From positions 434,001 to 498,000 of the forward strand of contig JAALGY010000034.1 of NCBI GenBank assembly GCA_032358165.1: a stretch of 64,000 bases of DNA, read 5' to 3'. Source of the DNA: Diplosphaera chodatii (taxonomy: Eukaryota; Chlorophyta; Trebouxiophyceae; Prasiolales; Stichococcaceae). This document shows, one piece after another, positions 11,689-23,872 of the stretch (position 1 is the stretch's first letter; each line of letters starts with the position of its first letter). The notes below the pieces were generated by a model. That model did not search any database. It was given only the letters and a program-made list of their open reading frames with translations, and was not told the origin of the DNA. The translations under genes and the position numbers were made by a program.

Positions 11689-14600
11689 ATGGGCGACAGC
11701 CGTGGTCGGGCGCCGTTCGGGCGGCTGCAGGCCAACACCATTGCCAAGGAGGGCAGCGTCGTCAGCCCACCGGCCAAGGCGCCGGTCAACCGCCAGGCCG
11801 GGCCCGCGCTCCAGGCAACACGCAGCTTCTCTTTGTGCTTCATGCTCTACAATGCGCAAACCCAGTCCCCTGCACCGTCTCATGCGGAGTGCATGGCTTG
11901 CTGCGACGACGGCGTGCATGGTTGATGTGGTTATGTCAACACTGGGTTTGAGAGTGTGCAGGCAGCAGCAGGCGAGAAAGGCCAGGCAAGCCGCCAAAGC
12001 CGCCCAGCACTGCGCAAGTCGCGCTTTGCACCTACCCCGGCGCCCTCAGCCGCCCAGGCAGAGGATGCTGCTGCAGCAGAGCAGCAGCTGCCCCCGCCGC
12101 CGGCCGTGCAGCCCACAGCGCAGCCAGCCCAGAAGCAGAGGCACCCAGCCAGGTCCTCCGGTAAGGGGGTGCGCTTCATCGCGCCGCCCACCAAGCTGCC
12201 CTCGCCACCAGCGCCCGCTGCGGAGGACGCTGCGCCGCCGGCGTTCACCGGCTTCCAGAGTCGCCTGCCACGCCTGAAGGCCAGGCCGGCCGGCAAGCCG
12301 TCAGCCGGCCGGCCGGGGAGCATCACAGCCATGGCAGCTGCCTCGGGCGCAGATGTGGCATCTGTCCATGCAACACCGGAGACACCTCCGCTGCTGCTGT
12401 GGCAACCGGGCCGCGGCATCCCCGCAGCCGCAGCGACGCCGCAGCTCGGCCCGTCTGCCAGCAGCACCCGCGTTTGCACGGCCGGCTTTGCGCTCAGCAC
12501 CGGCGTGCCGTCCTCCGCTGGCTCCGGCAGCACGGGATCTGCTGCGGAGGGATCCTCACCAGGTACTGATGCTCGCTTGAGTTCAACTGCTGCCCTGGAG
12601 CGGAATCTTCGGACACGCTGAGTGCAGGAGGCGGCATGACATGACTTCCAAGCTATGCTACCGTGCTGTCTGTTCGAGCACAGCGGCACCGGTGTACAGC
12701 CAATGTGGTGGTTCAGTGTTCAGGCCTGAGGTCCGGAGGGTCTGCTGTTTCAGGCTGGTCGACAGAGGAGACGCCACCGTTTGTGGGGCAGGCGCCTGCC
12801 AGCCGCATCCCGCGCTATGGCACCACGCCCGGCAGCCGCCCCTGGTTCCTGGTGAGAGATTGCTCGATCAGTGTCAGGCGCGTGGCAGTCCCCATATTGC
12901 CTGCGGGTGGTTTGGGACACTTCCAGTCGCCAGGAAGTGAGGGCCTGCTGGGCAGGCGGAGGCGGCATGCCGTGCGAGGGGTTACCATTTCACAACACAG
13001 GAGACACCAGAGGCCCCGGCACCCATCGACGCCCCGCTCAGCATCCCCGACGGTGCGGCTGCCGCCGCCGCCGCGATGGAGTTTGCCACCAGCGCCGCCG
13101 TTGACTCGCTGGCGCTTAGCGGCGCAGTGCTCAGCACCCGCAAGGCTGCATGCATCGCCACTGATAGCGGCAGCGCTGGAGCCGCGTCACAGCAGCCGCC
13201 AGAGGCGGCCGCCGCGCAGCTAGAGGCCTGGCGAGAGGTGCGCCATGCTGTGCTGTTTGCACGCGCTGGGATGACATCGTTAATAGGCACACGATCTTCA
13301 AGGTTCTCGCAGGCTGCACCGAATCATGTCACCGCAATTGCAAGACTTGCTGCGCACCACCAAGTCACATGCTTTGCTCATTGCTTGCTGCAGGCAGACA
13401 AGTACCTAGTGGACAACCCGCTGGCGGACAAAGCAGCCGCTGCCGCTGCAGTGGAGCACCCAGCTGTCCCAGAAACCCCTGCGCTGCTGGCGGCCAGCGG
13501 GTCACTCGCATCCGTCAACCAGGAGGTGCGGTATAGTCCCATCCTCTTCCCTCCCTGTATCACCTATCGCAAAGTTGCAGTCGCGGCGCCTTTGCTTGTA
13601 CATTGCACTGTGATCTCATACTCAGGCATCACGGGCACTGATTGTCAGACACTAACTGATGTATGTCATGCGAAGTGTTGCAACCAGTTCACCACTGGAC
13701 ACTGTCCACCGCACAGGTGGCGTCGCCGGCGGCGGCGCTGGGCCTGTTCGACCTTGAGGAGTTCTCGTTCGGCGCGCCGCCGGCCAGCTACCGGGACTCC
13801 ACGCCCGGCCTGCTGATGGACCAGTCCCTGGGCGCGGCGGCCACCCTGCAGGACGTCCAGGTCCGCACCTTTCTTCTTTATGCAACGTTGTTTTGCCCCT
13901 CGTCGACAGTGACGCCCGCAAGATGATCCAGCTGCTTGGGAACACCAGCCTGTGCATTCCTGGATGCAGCTGGTCGTTAGCCCACCCTACGCTGGGGGCT
14001 GTCACTGCAAGGCTTTCTTGCTGCCATCACGAAATGCTCAAGGGGAGTGAGATGGCGCTCATGCGCAGCACATCCCTCTTGCTGCAGGCGTGGTGCGCCG
14101 GCAGCTCCTCCCCGTGCGCCACTACAGGGCGGCATCCCGGGCTTCACGGTGGCAGCAGTGGCCATGCAGACTCGCCGCCGCCGCGCATGCGCCTAAGCCC
14201 CGGGATGCCCCGCTTCCTGCCTAGTGCCGGCCTGCTGGCCGCAGGTGCGCACGGTTCCTAGCCTGTTGCTGTGGCTTGAGTGGTAGGTGACTCGGCGCTT
14301 GTACAACAGCTGTACGACAGCTGAGGTGATACCATGCCAGCTCAGCCCGCTGCTGAAACCAGCATACAGCAGGTCTGCTGTGCATGGCAGCACAATACAG
14401 TTGCAGGCTAATAACAAATGATCAAACGTGCATCATGACATTGCTGTATTCGACGATGCAGATGCGATGGAGGAGGGGCTGCTGCCAGGTAGCGACGGCG
14501 GCGGCTGCGTCATCTCCCTGGCGTCGCCCGCCACCGAGTCGGTGGACAGCTGCAGCGGCGCCGGCCGCAGCGGCCGCTTCGGCGCGCCTCTCGACTTTGT

Positions 14601-17600
14601 GCTGCCTACATTGAAGGTGCACACCATGCGCAGATCTGCTTAAAGCATATAGGTCCACATCCAACCTTAAACATGGCATAGTTTCAGTTCGGACGAAGTC
14701 CATGAGTGTACACTACCATGGCCTGGTCACACAGCTATTTGTCTGGTAGACAACTGGCCGTCAGCCATTCCATGCGGTCCAGCTGGTGGTGACGTGCCAC
14801 GCGAAAGTTGCAAGAGTTCATCTGCAATATGAACGTCGTCCCTTGCTGGCAGGAGCTCACGGGTCGGGGTTCAGACTCGCCGCTGACGGCGGCGTCGCGC
14901 TGGTCGCCCGGCAGCTCCGGCGGCCGGCGGCGCCACACCCGCAGCGTCAGCGTGGGCGCCGGCATGAGCAGCGTCGGCATGGTGTGTGCTTTTGAGATGC
15001 AGATGGAACATATGTCTGCATCCAACCTCACACTGCTTTTGAGCATCCAGCACTGCAGCTTGCGTACAGACGTCTGGGTTGAGCATCTCCCATGGGCATC
15101 GTGCTGTGGCACAAACTGCAACATCAAGTGTTGAGGGATGGCGACCTGTCTGCAGGTGCGACTGACGCCCCCTGTGACGGTGGACCAGCAGGCCTTCGAC
15201 CCCCTGTGCGCCTCGCCAGACCAGGAGCAGCAGGCAGGGCTTTGTCTACTGCTCGACTGCTGCAGAGCTGGCATGTCAGATTAAACATCATGCAATGCTG
15301 ATTCAATACCCGCCACAAAGGCTTCGGCCAGAATAGCCTACAGAACCTTACAGCGTGCACAGCGTGCTGCAGCTGCATGTGATCTTTGCTGTCTCTCTCC
15401 CAGCAGGTGCATGACAGCCCAGAGTCGGCTGACGGCCGGCCGCCGCCCCAGCAGCCGCCGCCCTCCGCCAGCGCTGCAAAACCCTACCTGTCCATGCTGC
15501 GCCACCTGCGCGGCTCCTCCTACGACTCCCCCAACCTGTGCAACACCCCTGGTAAATTTTCGCTAGTAGGTCTACAGTTTGAAATCAACGCATTCTTACA
15601 ATCTGCACACTTCGTAAGGTCTGCACACGATGATCCGTCTGCAAACTACACGTGTGACCCCGACGTGACGTCCTTGAACTGGGTCTGTTATTCTCCCGCA
15701 GCGAGTGAAGACTCGGAGGCAGACAGCCCCGTGACGCCCAAGACGCAGACGCTCACAGCCGGCGGCAAGGCAGCCGACCGCAGCCCCGGCAGCAGCAGCG
15801 GCGGCAGTGCCACCCAGCAGGACAGCCCTCCTGCCACGGAGCATGCAAGCGCAGCAGACGCGTCGCGAGCAGAGACCGCAGGCGGTGATGACCAGGCCGC
15901 AGCATTGCCGGCAGCAGCTCCAGCACAGTCTGACGGCACTGCTAATGGAGCCCAGGCATCAAACAGCACGCTCGCTGATGCGGAAGTTGCGGCGCCGCCT
16001 GAAGCGCCGGCTGACGCTGCCGATCCCACGGTTCTGGCAGCCCGCACACCCGCCATCAAAGCCGCAAAGGTCCAAGGTGTGCACATTGCACGGGTGCCAC
16101 TACATGCACCTGCAGTGTCTGGCTGCTGCACTGCCAGTGATTGCATGCTACTGGCATGCAGGTCGGTCTGACGAATGGTTGTTCAGTGGTGCACACAACA
16201 GGAGGTTGTGAATGTCTGGTGGGGGCCTGACCCGACTACTTACTCAGTTGCAGGCGGGGATGCAACGCCGGGACGCGGCAGCCTGGAAACCTGGATGGCG
16301 GCCACCGGCCTGGCCGAAGTGACCACGCCTGCACAGCGCGGGCTGCAGGTCCGAAGCACATCCACCACCTTGCCTCGAACCTCGCTAGTACCACATTACA
16401 GTGTTGAGTACTGGTACACCCAATGCAAGCCAAGTAGTGCAGTCATGCCTAGCAGCCCCATCCCCCGCCTGTATGCAACTCCCTCACCACAGCAATGCAG
16501 GTGCATGTGTGCTCGTGATCAGCACAGCCCACAGCGCCAGATGCATGTTCTGACACGGTCTACAGGCGATGTGGGGTGCGGCTGGGGAGGTGCGCGCACT
16601 GCGGAGCCTGGTGAAGCGCGTGGCCGCATCCGAGCTGGAGATCGCGTCGGCCGAGGCGGATGAGGCCGCCGGCCACTGGGCGGCCATGGTGCTCGCCTTC
16701 ATACTTTGTCTGCTGCAGCAGCTGATTACACAAAAGCATCTGGCAACAGTTATCCCATTGTGCACCAGCCTCACACCTTGCTGCTGCACACTCTGCCTCG
16801 CAAGCTCGCCGAGACCGTACTGCCATGCTGACAGCTGCCGCTGTCCAGGCCATGGGATGTTGGGGATGACACTGATGGTGGCAATGCTGGTGCCGCAGGT
16901 GGAACATGCCGAGGCGGTGGCGCACGACAACGAGGCCTTGCGCGCTGAGCTGGACCGAGTTCGCGCTGAGCTGGCAAACAGGTTGGCCCAGAGCCAGCGG
17001 GATGCGGCGGCAGCGCAGCAGCAGCTGGCGGCGCTGCGGGCGCAGTCCGATGCCCTGTCCGCCGAGCGCCAGGTGACCTGCGACAGTATAAATGCACAAC
17101 CGAGAACATGTACGATGCATCAGTGTGTGTGGTTCTGAACATGCCATGAGCGGCAGGCTTTTGCAGGTCTTGGGCAGAAGGCCTCCAAGCTAAGTCATGG
17201 CTCTGACAGGCAGAGTGATGCCAGCAGAGACACTGACTAATGCCGAAGTCATGGGCTCTTCGCAGGCTGAGGTCGAGGCGCTACATACCGAGCTGGAGGC
17301 CGCACGTCAGCGTTTGTCACATGCGGAGGCAGCAGCGGAAGGGCAGGCAATCAGCGGTGCGGAAGCTGCCGCTGCAGCAGCTGCTGACACTGGGGCTCAG
17401 GCAGCAGAGCAGGCTGCTGTGCTTGAGGCCAAGCTCCTTCGTGCCAGGTGTGTGCCATGCCACAGCAATACAAGGGCACACCGATGCCACCCATATGCAT
17501 CTGCCTCAGATTTGCTTGTGACATCAACCTATCTGTGTGTTCACAAGATGTGCGTAAACGCCAGTTGCAACGTGCCTGTGCAGGGCTGAGGTGGAGGAGG

Positions 17601-20600
17601 CTCACCGGGCAGCTGAGGTGGCCACCACTGAGGCCGCCCGCCGATCGGCGAGCATGGAGGCACAGCTGGAAGCAGCCGCTGCTGCTGCGGCGGATGCCGA
17701 GCAGCGGGCTGCGGAGGCTGCTGCGGTGAGTCGCTCCCTACATGGATGTATGACACCTGCGGCCAACATGTGTGAACCTGATTCCGTAGATTATCCATCT
17801 GAAAAGCTGCCATGTTTGTCACTACATGTTACAATGTGTCCTTGCTAGTCACGATGCTGTGTGTGCAAAAGCCTTGTCATGTGCTTCGAACAGGAAGCAC
17901 AGCCTGCTGCGCATGCGCGGCTGCCTACGCCATCTGCGCCCGTGCAGCATGCGACGCGGCCAGGAGATGCCGAAGAGAACGCGACGCTGCGCATGCAGCT
18001 GGCCGCCGCGCTGCTGCAGCTCGCGGCGGCCACGCCACGGCGAGGCAGCGCCTCCGGCTGCAGCACCCCAGCGGCCAGCCCCTCCAAGGCGACCATCCGC
18101 CGGCTCAGCCTGCTGGGCGGCTTCACACCGAGCCGCGGTGACGGCTATGACTCCGACTGCGAGGTGCGCATTTTGCTGAAGAGCCAACATCCTGGCCAGA
18201 CCACAGCACCCACCTTACGCAAGAGACAAGATTCCAGCGGAGCTTGCTCGGTCCATTTGCCGCCTCGTCAAACAGTGACTTGCTGGTCGTCCAAGGCAGC
18301 TTTCACCTGATGCTTATGTCATGAAGCAGCATAGCAGCATGAAGCACAGCACTCTGAGTGGATGCTGCAACCACCATGTCTGCAGGGGTACGTCACTGCG
18401 GGTGAGCAGGAGTGGGATGCCTGCAGCAGCGATGACGAGGTGCCAGCTGGCAGCCCACTAGCACTGCAACGTGCTTTGAGCCCCGCACAGAAATCCACAG
18501 AAGCTGCAGAGCCTGCTGCATGTTTGGCAGCGCCAGCACAGGCTGCGATTGATCAGGAGGCAGGTGCAGCAGACGCAGCGCTCGACCACGAGGCCGCAGC
18601 AGCCTGGCTCGACACTGGCAGTCCTGCCGCTCTCCAGAGCCCTGCAGCAGCAGCAGCTGCATCCGAGGATGCGATTGTTGACACAGATGAACGCAAAGGC
18701 TCAGCCGCCAGCTCAGTACCGGCGCCCGCCGGACCATCTGCCAGCAGCACACAGCCAGCTGGTGCAAGTGGACGGCCAGATAAAGAGCTGCCGAGCCCAG
18801 AGCAGCTCAGCTCGCAGGCGACCGTGCAGGACAGCCCGTGTGTTGCAGCTGATGACATCATGTCATGGCCGACGTCGCCGCCGCCGCTCGCCAGCCCGCT
18901 TTCGGTGGAGCCTTCAGCAACTGGAGACTATGACGCAGGCACATCCAGGGCGGCAGCTGCCACGCCGGCCTCTCACGCCGTCCGCACCGCGAGCAGTGGC
19001 GGCAGCCGAGGTAGCACCAGCAGCGGCCGCAGCCACGGCAGCATCGGGGTGCCGCCCTTCCGTCTGCCGGACAGCCCTGACAGCGTCTGCAGCTACGGCA
19101 GCACTGCTAGCAGTGGCTCGCCACTGCTGTTGAAGCAGGACCAGCCTGACGCTGCTGCGGGGGATCTTGGCAGCAATGACAGCGGCGGGCGTCCCAATGA
19201 TCTGCCGGTGCCTCTGGACACCGCCAGCTCTGCAGCTGCTGCAGCCAGCGCTGGCTCCATGTGCAGTGATACCAGCGATGCTGGCGACACTGAGTGTGTG
19301 CCGCCCCCAGGGCCTGCGGCTGAGGCTGCGACGCCAGCAAGCATGCAGGACAAGCCGCTGAGCCCCCACCCTGCAGCACAGCCTCGGTGCACAGGAGCAG
19401 AGGCCTCGGCGCTTGCGGCGGAGGCCACTGCAGTGGAAGCCACCGTGCAAGATGCAGCAGCTACAAAAGAGCTGCCTTGTCCAGGCGATGCCCCGACTGG
19501 TAACCTGCTGCTGCTGCAGTCACCGGCCCTAGATGCAGACGCTGAGCTGGCACCCACAGCCGATACCCCCTGGGCCGCTGCACTGCCGACGCCAGCAGCA
19601 GCCACACCACCACCAGCAGATAGTACAGCAGCTGACGACGGTGACACCAGCGAAACTGTCAGCCAACCAGACAGCAGCATGGAGGACAGTCTGCCGCCAG
19701 CAACGCCCGGCATCCCGGCAATGCTGCCCCTCAGTCCTGGCTGCACGCCCATGCTGGTGCGCGCCTTTGTGGGAGACGTGGCCAGCCCTGGTCCAGCGGA
19801 GCCCTGCCCCCTGGAGCGATTACCTCACAGCAATATCGCTGACGCGGCTGCTTCGCCAGCAGGCAGCATGGCCCACAACGCTGACCGCAGCCCGGCTGCA
19901 GACACCGTCAGCACTGCCTCAGCCAGCCCTGGAGCGGCGGCCGGGGCGGCGGCTGCCACGCTGTCGACCCCAGGCAGCAGTCACAGTGCGGAGGCTCCCA
20001 ACACTGCAACTGCTCCCGGTGGCAGCGCAATAGCAGCGCCGCCGATGCCCAGCTCGCCAGCTGCAGTGTCTCCAGTGCCATCTCCAAAAAGCGCATCGCC
20101 GGTGGCTTCCCCAGAGGCGCACACTCCCGCATCGCCAGTCTTGGAGTCCACACTTGATGCACCTGCACACACCCCACCGCAGTCAACGCAGAGCTCGTGC
20201 AGCTCTCCTTCGCCATCAGCACCGCCCAGTCCGCCGTCACCAACAGTGGCGTCGCCGCCAGCTGCATCGGCGCCGCAGCCCTCACCACAGTCTCCACAGG
20301 AGGCAAGCCCGGGCACCCCATCCCCCGCCGCCCGTCCCCGCAGCCGGCAGCGCAGCGTGACTGCCAGCCCTGGCGACATCGTGCGAAAGGTGGGATGTGC
20401 TCCATGCTGCCTTCAGCCCTGTACCGCGCACTATTGAAATCTGTGCCATGCTGGACCAACGAAAGACATCCACGCCTCATTCTGGTGCAGGGTGGGGTGC
20501 TGGGCGCCATCCGGCACTTCGACCAGCGGGGCTTTGGCGCCGTGCCGCCGCTGCCGCGCCACATCGCCATCGCCCTGGGCCCGCCAGCGCGCGTGCTGCA

Positions 20601-23600
20601 GATGCCGCCGCCGCCGGCTGCAGTGAGCCCCGCGCCTGTGCTGGTGGAAGCAGCCCCCGCCGCTGCGGCCGAGACGCCGGCCGCATCCCCGTGAGTCGAG
20701 CCACTCTCCTGCACCATCAGGCATGTGACACAGATGCTGCAGGGGCAATGCGCCCCTGGCAGCATCTGCAGATTTTTTGGAAACCTTCATAGGAAATGTG
20801 CGCGAGCACAAGCATGCGGCGCGCCAGCATGGTATGTGATGCTTGTGCCACTACTCTCACCCACTCTTCTTGCTCAAACTGCAGGCCGCGGCATGAGCCG
20901 GATGATGGGGACGCACTCACACCTGTGTCTGCGCTGGCGGCCATCCTGCCGGGTGCCGCCGGCCAGCGGTGCTGCGCCAGCCCCACGCCGATTGCAATGC
21001 ACCTGACCCCCGCAGCAGTCAGCCCTGCAGCGGCCGGCAGCAGTGAGTCGCCAAAGCCGGTCACCGGACGCCCCGCTGCAGGTAAGCCTCTGCTATCTGT
21101 GGCGTGCATGACCCACGATGTACGTGTTTCTGCAGCTGCGGCGGGCCAGGGACAGTTGTGCAGCGTCAGCCGCGTGCATGCCAGTGACCAGCTGGCGCCG
21201 ACTGTGCTGCTGCAGGGTGGGGCGGCATCACCGCGCGGCTGCAGCGGCTGCGGGCCGAGCTGCGCGAGACGCAGGCGCGCCTGTACTCTGCTGAGCAGGT
21301 GGGTGTGGGCGTACGCTACCGGGTTCACACTTTGTGCCGTGCCATGCATCTGCATTCTGAATGGTGCATGTTCTGATTTGCGAAGTGCATCCAGGAGTGT
21401 CATAGCTCAGTTGCCAACCACACCTTTTATAGCAATAGCACCCTGTTATCCAAACAGATGAACTTCGGCAGCACGCCAAGCCCAGCATCTGCAGCCTGTG
21501 CCACGGTGCCAGAGGCCGCCGCTGACACAGGCAGCTCGGATATTGCCAGCATCAGCAGTTATGATTCCGCTTCACCTGGCGCCGCCGCATCACCAAGCGC
21601 CTCTGCGCTTGGCGGCAGCAGCACCGGCACCTGCAGCCTCAGCCTCGTGATTCCAGGCAGCGACCCTGGCAGCCCATCCTGCAGCGGCGGCAGCCTGGCC
21701 GACTCCAGCGCCACCCCAGGCGAGTCGAGGCTGCTGGTTCGAAGTTGCATGCAAAGTGACGGCGTAACAGCAAATGTGCATGCGCTCTGAGCTGGCTCAA
21801 ACCATTAGTCGTTTGCTGAACGTCTGCCGACTTCACATGCAGGTATTGACATCGCAAGCGGCGCAGATGCAGATGTGGCTGCACAGCTGGGATCGCCCGA
21901 TGCTGCAGCGCCAACGCTGGGCGGTCTGGGCTCTCCCATCGAGGACTCGTCCCCGGACAGGTGCTGTAGCAGACCCAGCTGGAACTGCCGTCCTGAGCCT
22001 GCCAGGATGTTCATGAAGACCATGCTGAGGCGTGTTTCTTTATAAATCGAAGAGCACTCTTGGCGGTGCTGTACAGCAGCGGCGGACGACCAACAGTGCC
22101 AAGTTGCAGGTCGCCCAGCCCTGTAGCGGGCCTGGTGGACTCGCCCATCTTCCCGCCGTCGCCCACCTTCGAGTCGCCGCTCAGCAGCTTCTCACCCATC
22201 GCGCAGTTCAGCCCCCTGGGTTCCCGCCGCGGCAGCGGCTCGCTGCCTGGCCTGCCGCCCACCGCCGGCTCTGCGGTGCGCTTCGTATGGGTTCTACGAT
22301 TGTGGTCACATCTACACGCCATCCATACTAGCTTGCGCGGCCAGATGACGCAAGGGCACCGTCGCAGCCGGTGCAAGCTGTATCTGCATGGCACAAGACT
22401 GCAGAGGCGCATGGACATCAGCATGAGTCACATCCCTCGTCCGACCAAAGCGTATCATCTGACCTGGACAATGCATCAAAAGTGCTGATGTGAGGCTGCT
22501 GTGTGTGCAGGTGCGTGCGTCGATCGCGGAGGTGACCACACCGGCAGGCGGTGGCCCAGGGCTCAGCCCCGGGGGCAGCTCCTGCTGCGGCAGCTCTGCA
22601 GGCTCGGCGCCGCGGCTCAGCATCGAGCCTCGCGCCGGTGTTTCTCTACAGGGAGGCCAGGGCGGCAGCCGCCGCCGCCGCAGTGCGGCACAGAGCCTGA
22701 CATTTGCGCCGCCGCCGCCGCCAAACAGCAGTGCCAATGACGAGCAGGTGCCTCCTCCCTTCTAACACAGGCTACATCATCTTGCTCAAATAGGGTGAGA
22801 GCTTGGCTTCAGGCCATCTTGTAACTGTATGATACGGGCATGCTTACAGTCAGTGTCTGTTCTGGTGGCTCCGCCAGCATGTCCAGGCTGCTGGCTGAGT
22901 TGCTAGTGTGAAGACGCAGGGCCTAGAGGCGGCCTCACAGCTGGCTGCATGGACGGCAGCGCGCCTACGGCCCCTGGCAGCCCTCGCTGCATCAGCTGCA
23001 GGTGAGATGCCCAGGTTCATCTGTGCATGTGCTCAGGCTTGAGTAGCAGCGGATACAAACGTGCAGGTTGGCCAATGTCCAGGAACATTGTCGACAGCTG
23101 ATATGATCCCAAAACCCCGAACTTGCTGTCACCGGCCATCAGCCATCACCCGTGCTGTGCTGCAGAGCCAGAGCTCCAGCCGAGCTTCGACCTGAGCGCC
23201 GCACCTGCCGCCGCCGCGGCCGGTGCTGCCGGCGTCGCACCCGCCACGCCCGCCGCTGCCGAGGCTGCCGCCGGCACAGCAGCGGGCTGCACGCCCTGGC
23301 CTCCAGTGCGCCCCCGCAGCCCGCCGCCCTTCACTGTCGGGTAAGTGACGGTTCCACTCACCCCTTGCATGTCAGCCTGTGGCCATGTGGTTTGAGAGCC
23401 TCCAGCCCGGCCCTGCAGCCCTCTACAGTCGGGCACATCCCGCACCTTGCGCCATCTGCATCATACAATGCTGTCTGCCTGTCGAGAGCATGTGTGCGAG
23501 TCCTGCTGCACCTGAAGATGGTTTACACCATTGAAGGCGGGCTGCACGGCTTCTTTTGGACATGCACGCTGCACACTTGTTCACAACGCATGCTACACTG

Positions 23601-23700
23601 TACGATCTGCAATGGGATGCCTGAGAGGCGATGTGCCCGGCTGTGCAGGCGCGAGCCGCCTCGGCTGGTGGACTATGATACAGATGTGGACTGCGAATGA
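11689..23700 (+). CDS. Giant Ser/Ala/Pro-rich protein with central coiled coil, unknown function
   Basis: Roughly 40 exons join in phase. The first is 11689-11814 (MGDSRGRAPFGRLQ); then 11962-12563, the exon with SRIPRYGTTPGSRPWFL, 13016-13238, 13400-13525 and 13717-13860, continuing to the last exon 23649-23700 (PPRLVDYDTDVDCE, stop). Most of the protein is disordered and rich in S, A, P, T and acidic patches, with repeated SP/TP sites that look like kinase targets. A coiled coil lies in exons 16566-17725 (LRAELDRVRAELANRLAQSQ; AEVEALHTELEAARQRL), with a shorter one near 21220-21299 (ITARLQRLRAELRETQARL). One exon, 18388-20391, encodes about 670 disordered residues. Two introns (after 11814 and 15233) appear to use GC donors. 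There is no catalytic domain. A cytoskeletal or scaffold role is a guess from architecture. It could be more than one gene, but frames join throughout the junctions I checked. Confidence 0.65.
16566..17725 (+). other. Coiled-coil encoding exons of the giant gene
   Basis: Successive exons give heptad-rich helices: SLVKRVAASELEIASAEADE, then EALRAELDRVRAELANRL, then EVEALHTELEAARQRLSHAE, then EVEEAHRAAEVATTEAARR. Leucine/alanine spacing and high charge support a long Ala-rich coiled coil interrupted only by introns. Confidence 0.65.
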
Positions 23701-23872
23701 GACACCCAGCATTGGCTTGCGTCGATGGCAGGGGCCTTGCTGGCCACTGTCACTTCGGCAGTTAGCGTCGTGCAGAATAGTGTCTGAGCATGAAGTGAGA
23801 CTTTTGCTTGTGTGTGTGCTACTGATCATGGTTCAATGAATGGTCACCCGCTGCAGAATGCATTGCCCAGTA

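Noticed and set aside
11931..12689. 252-codon minus-strand frame rich in Ala/Gly
   Set aside because: It is antisense to a well-supported exon of the giant plus-strand gene.
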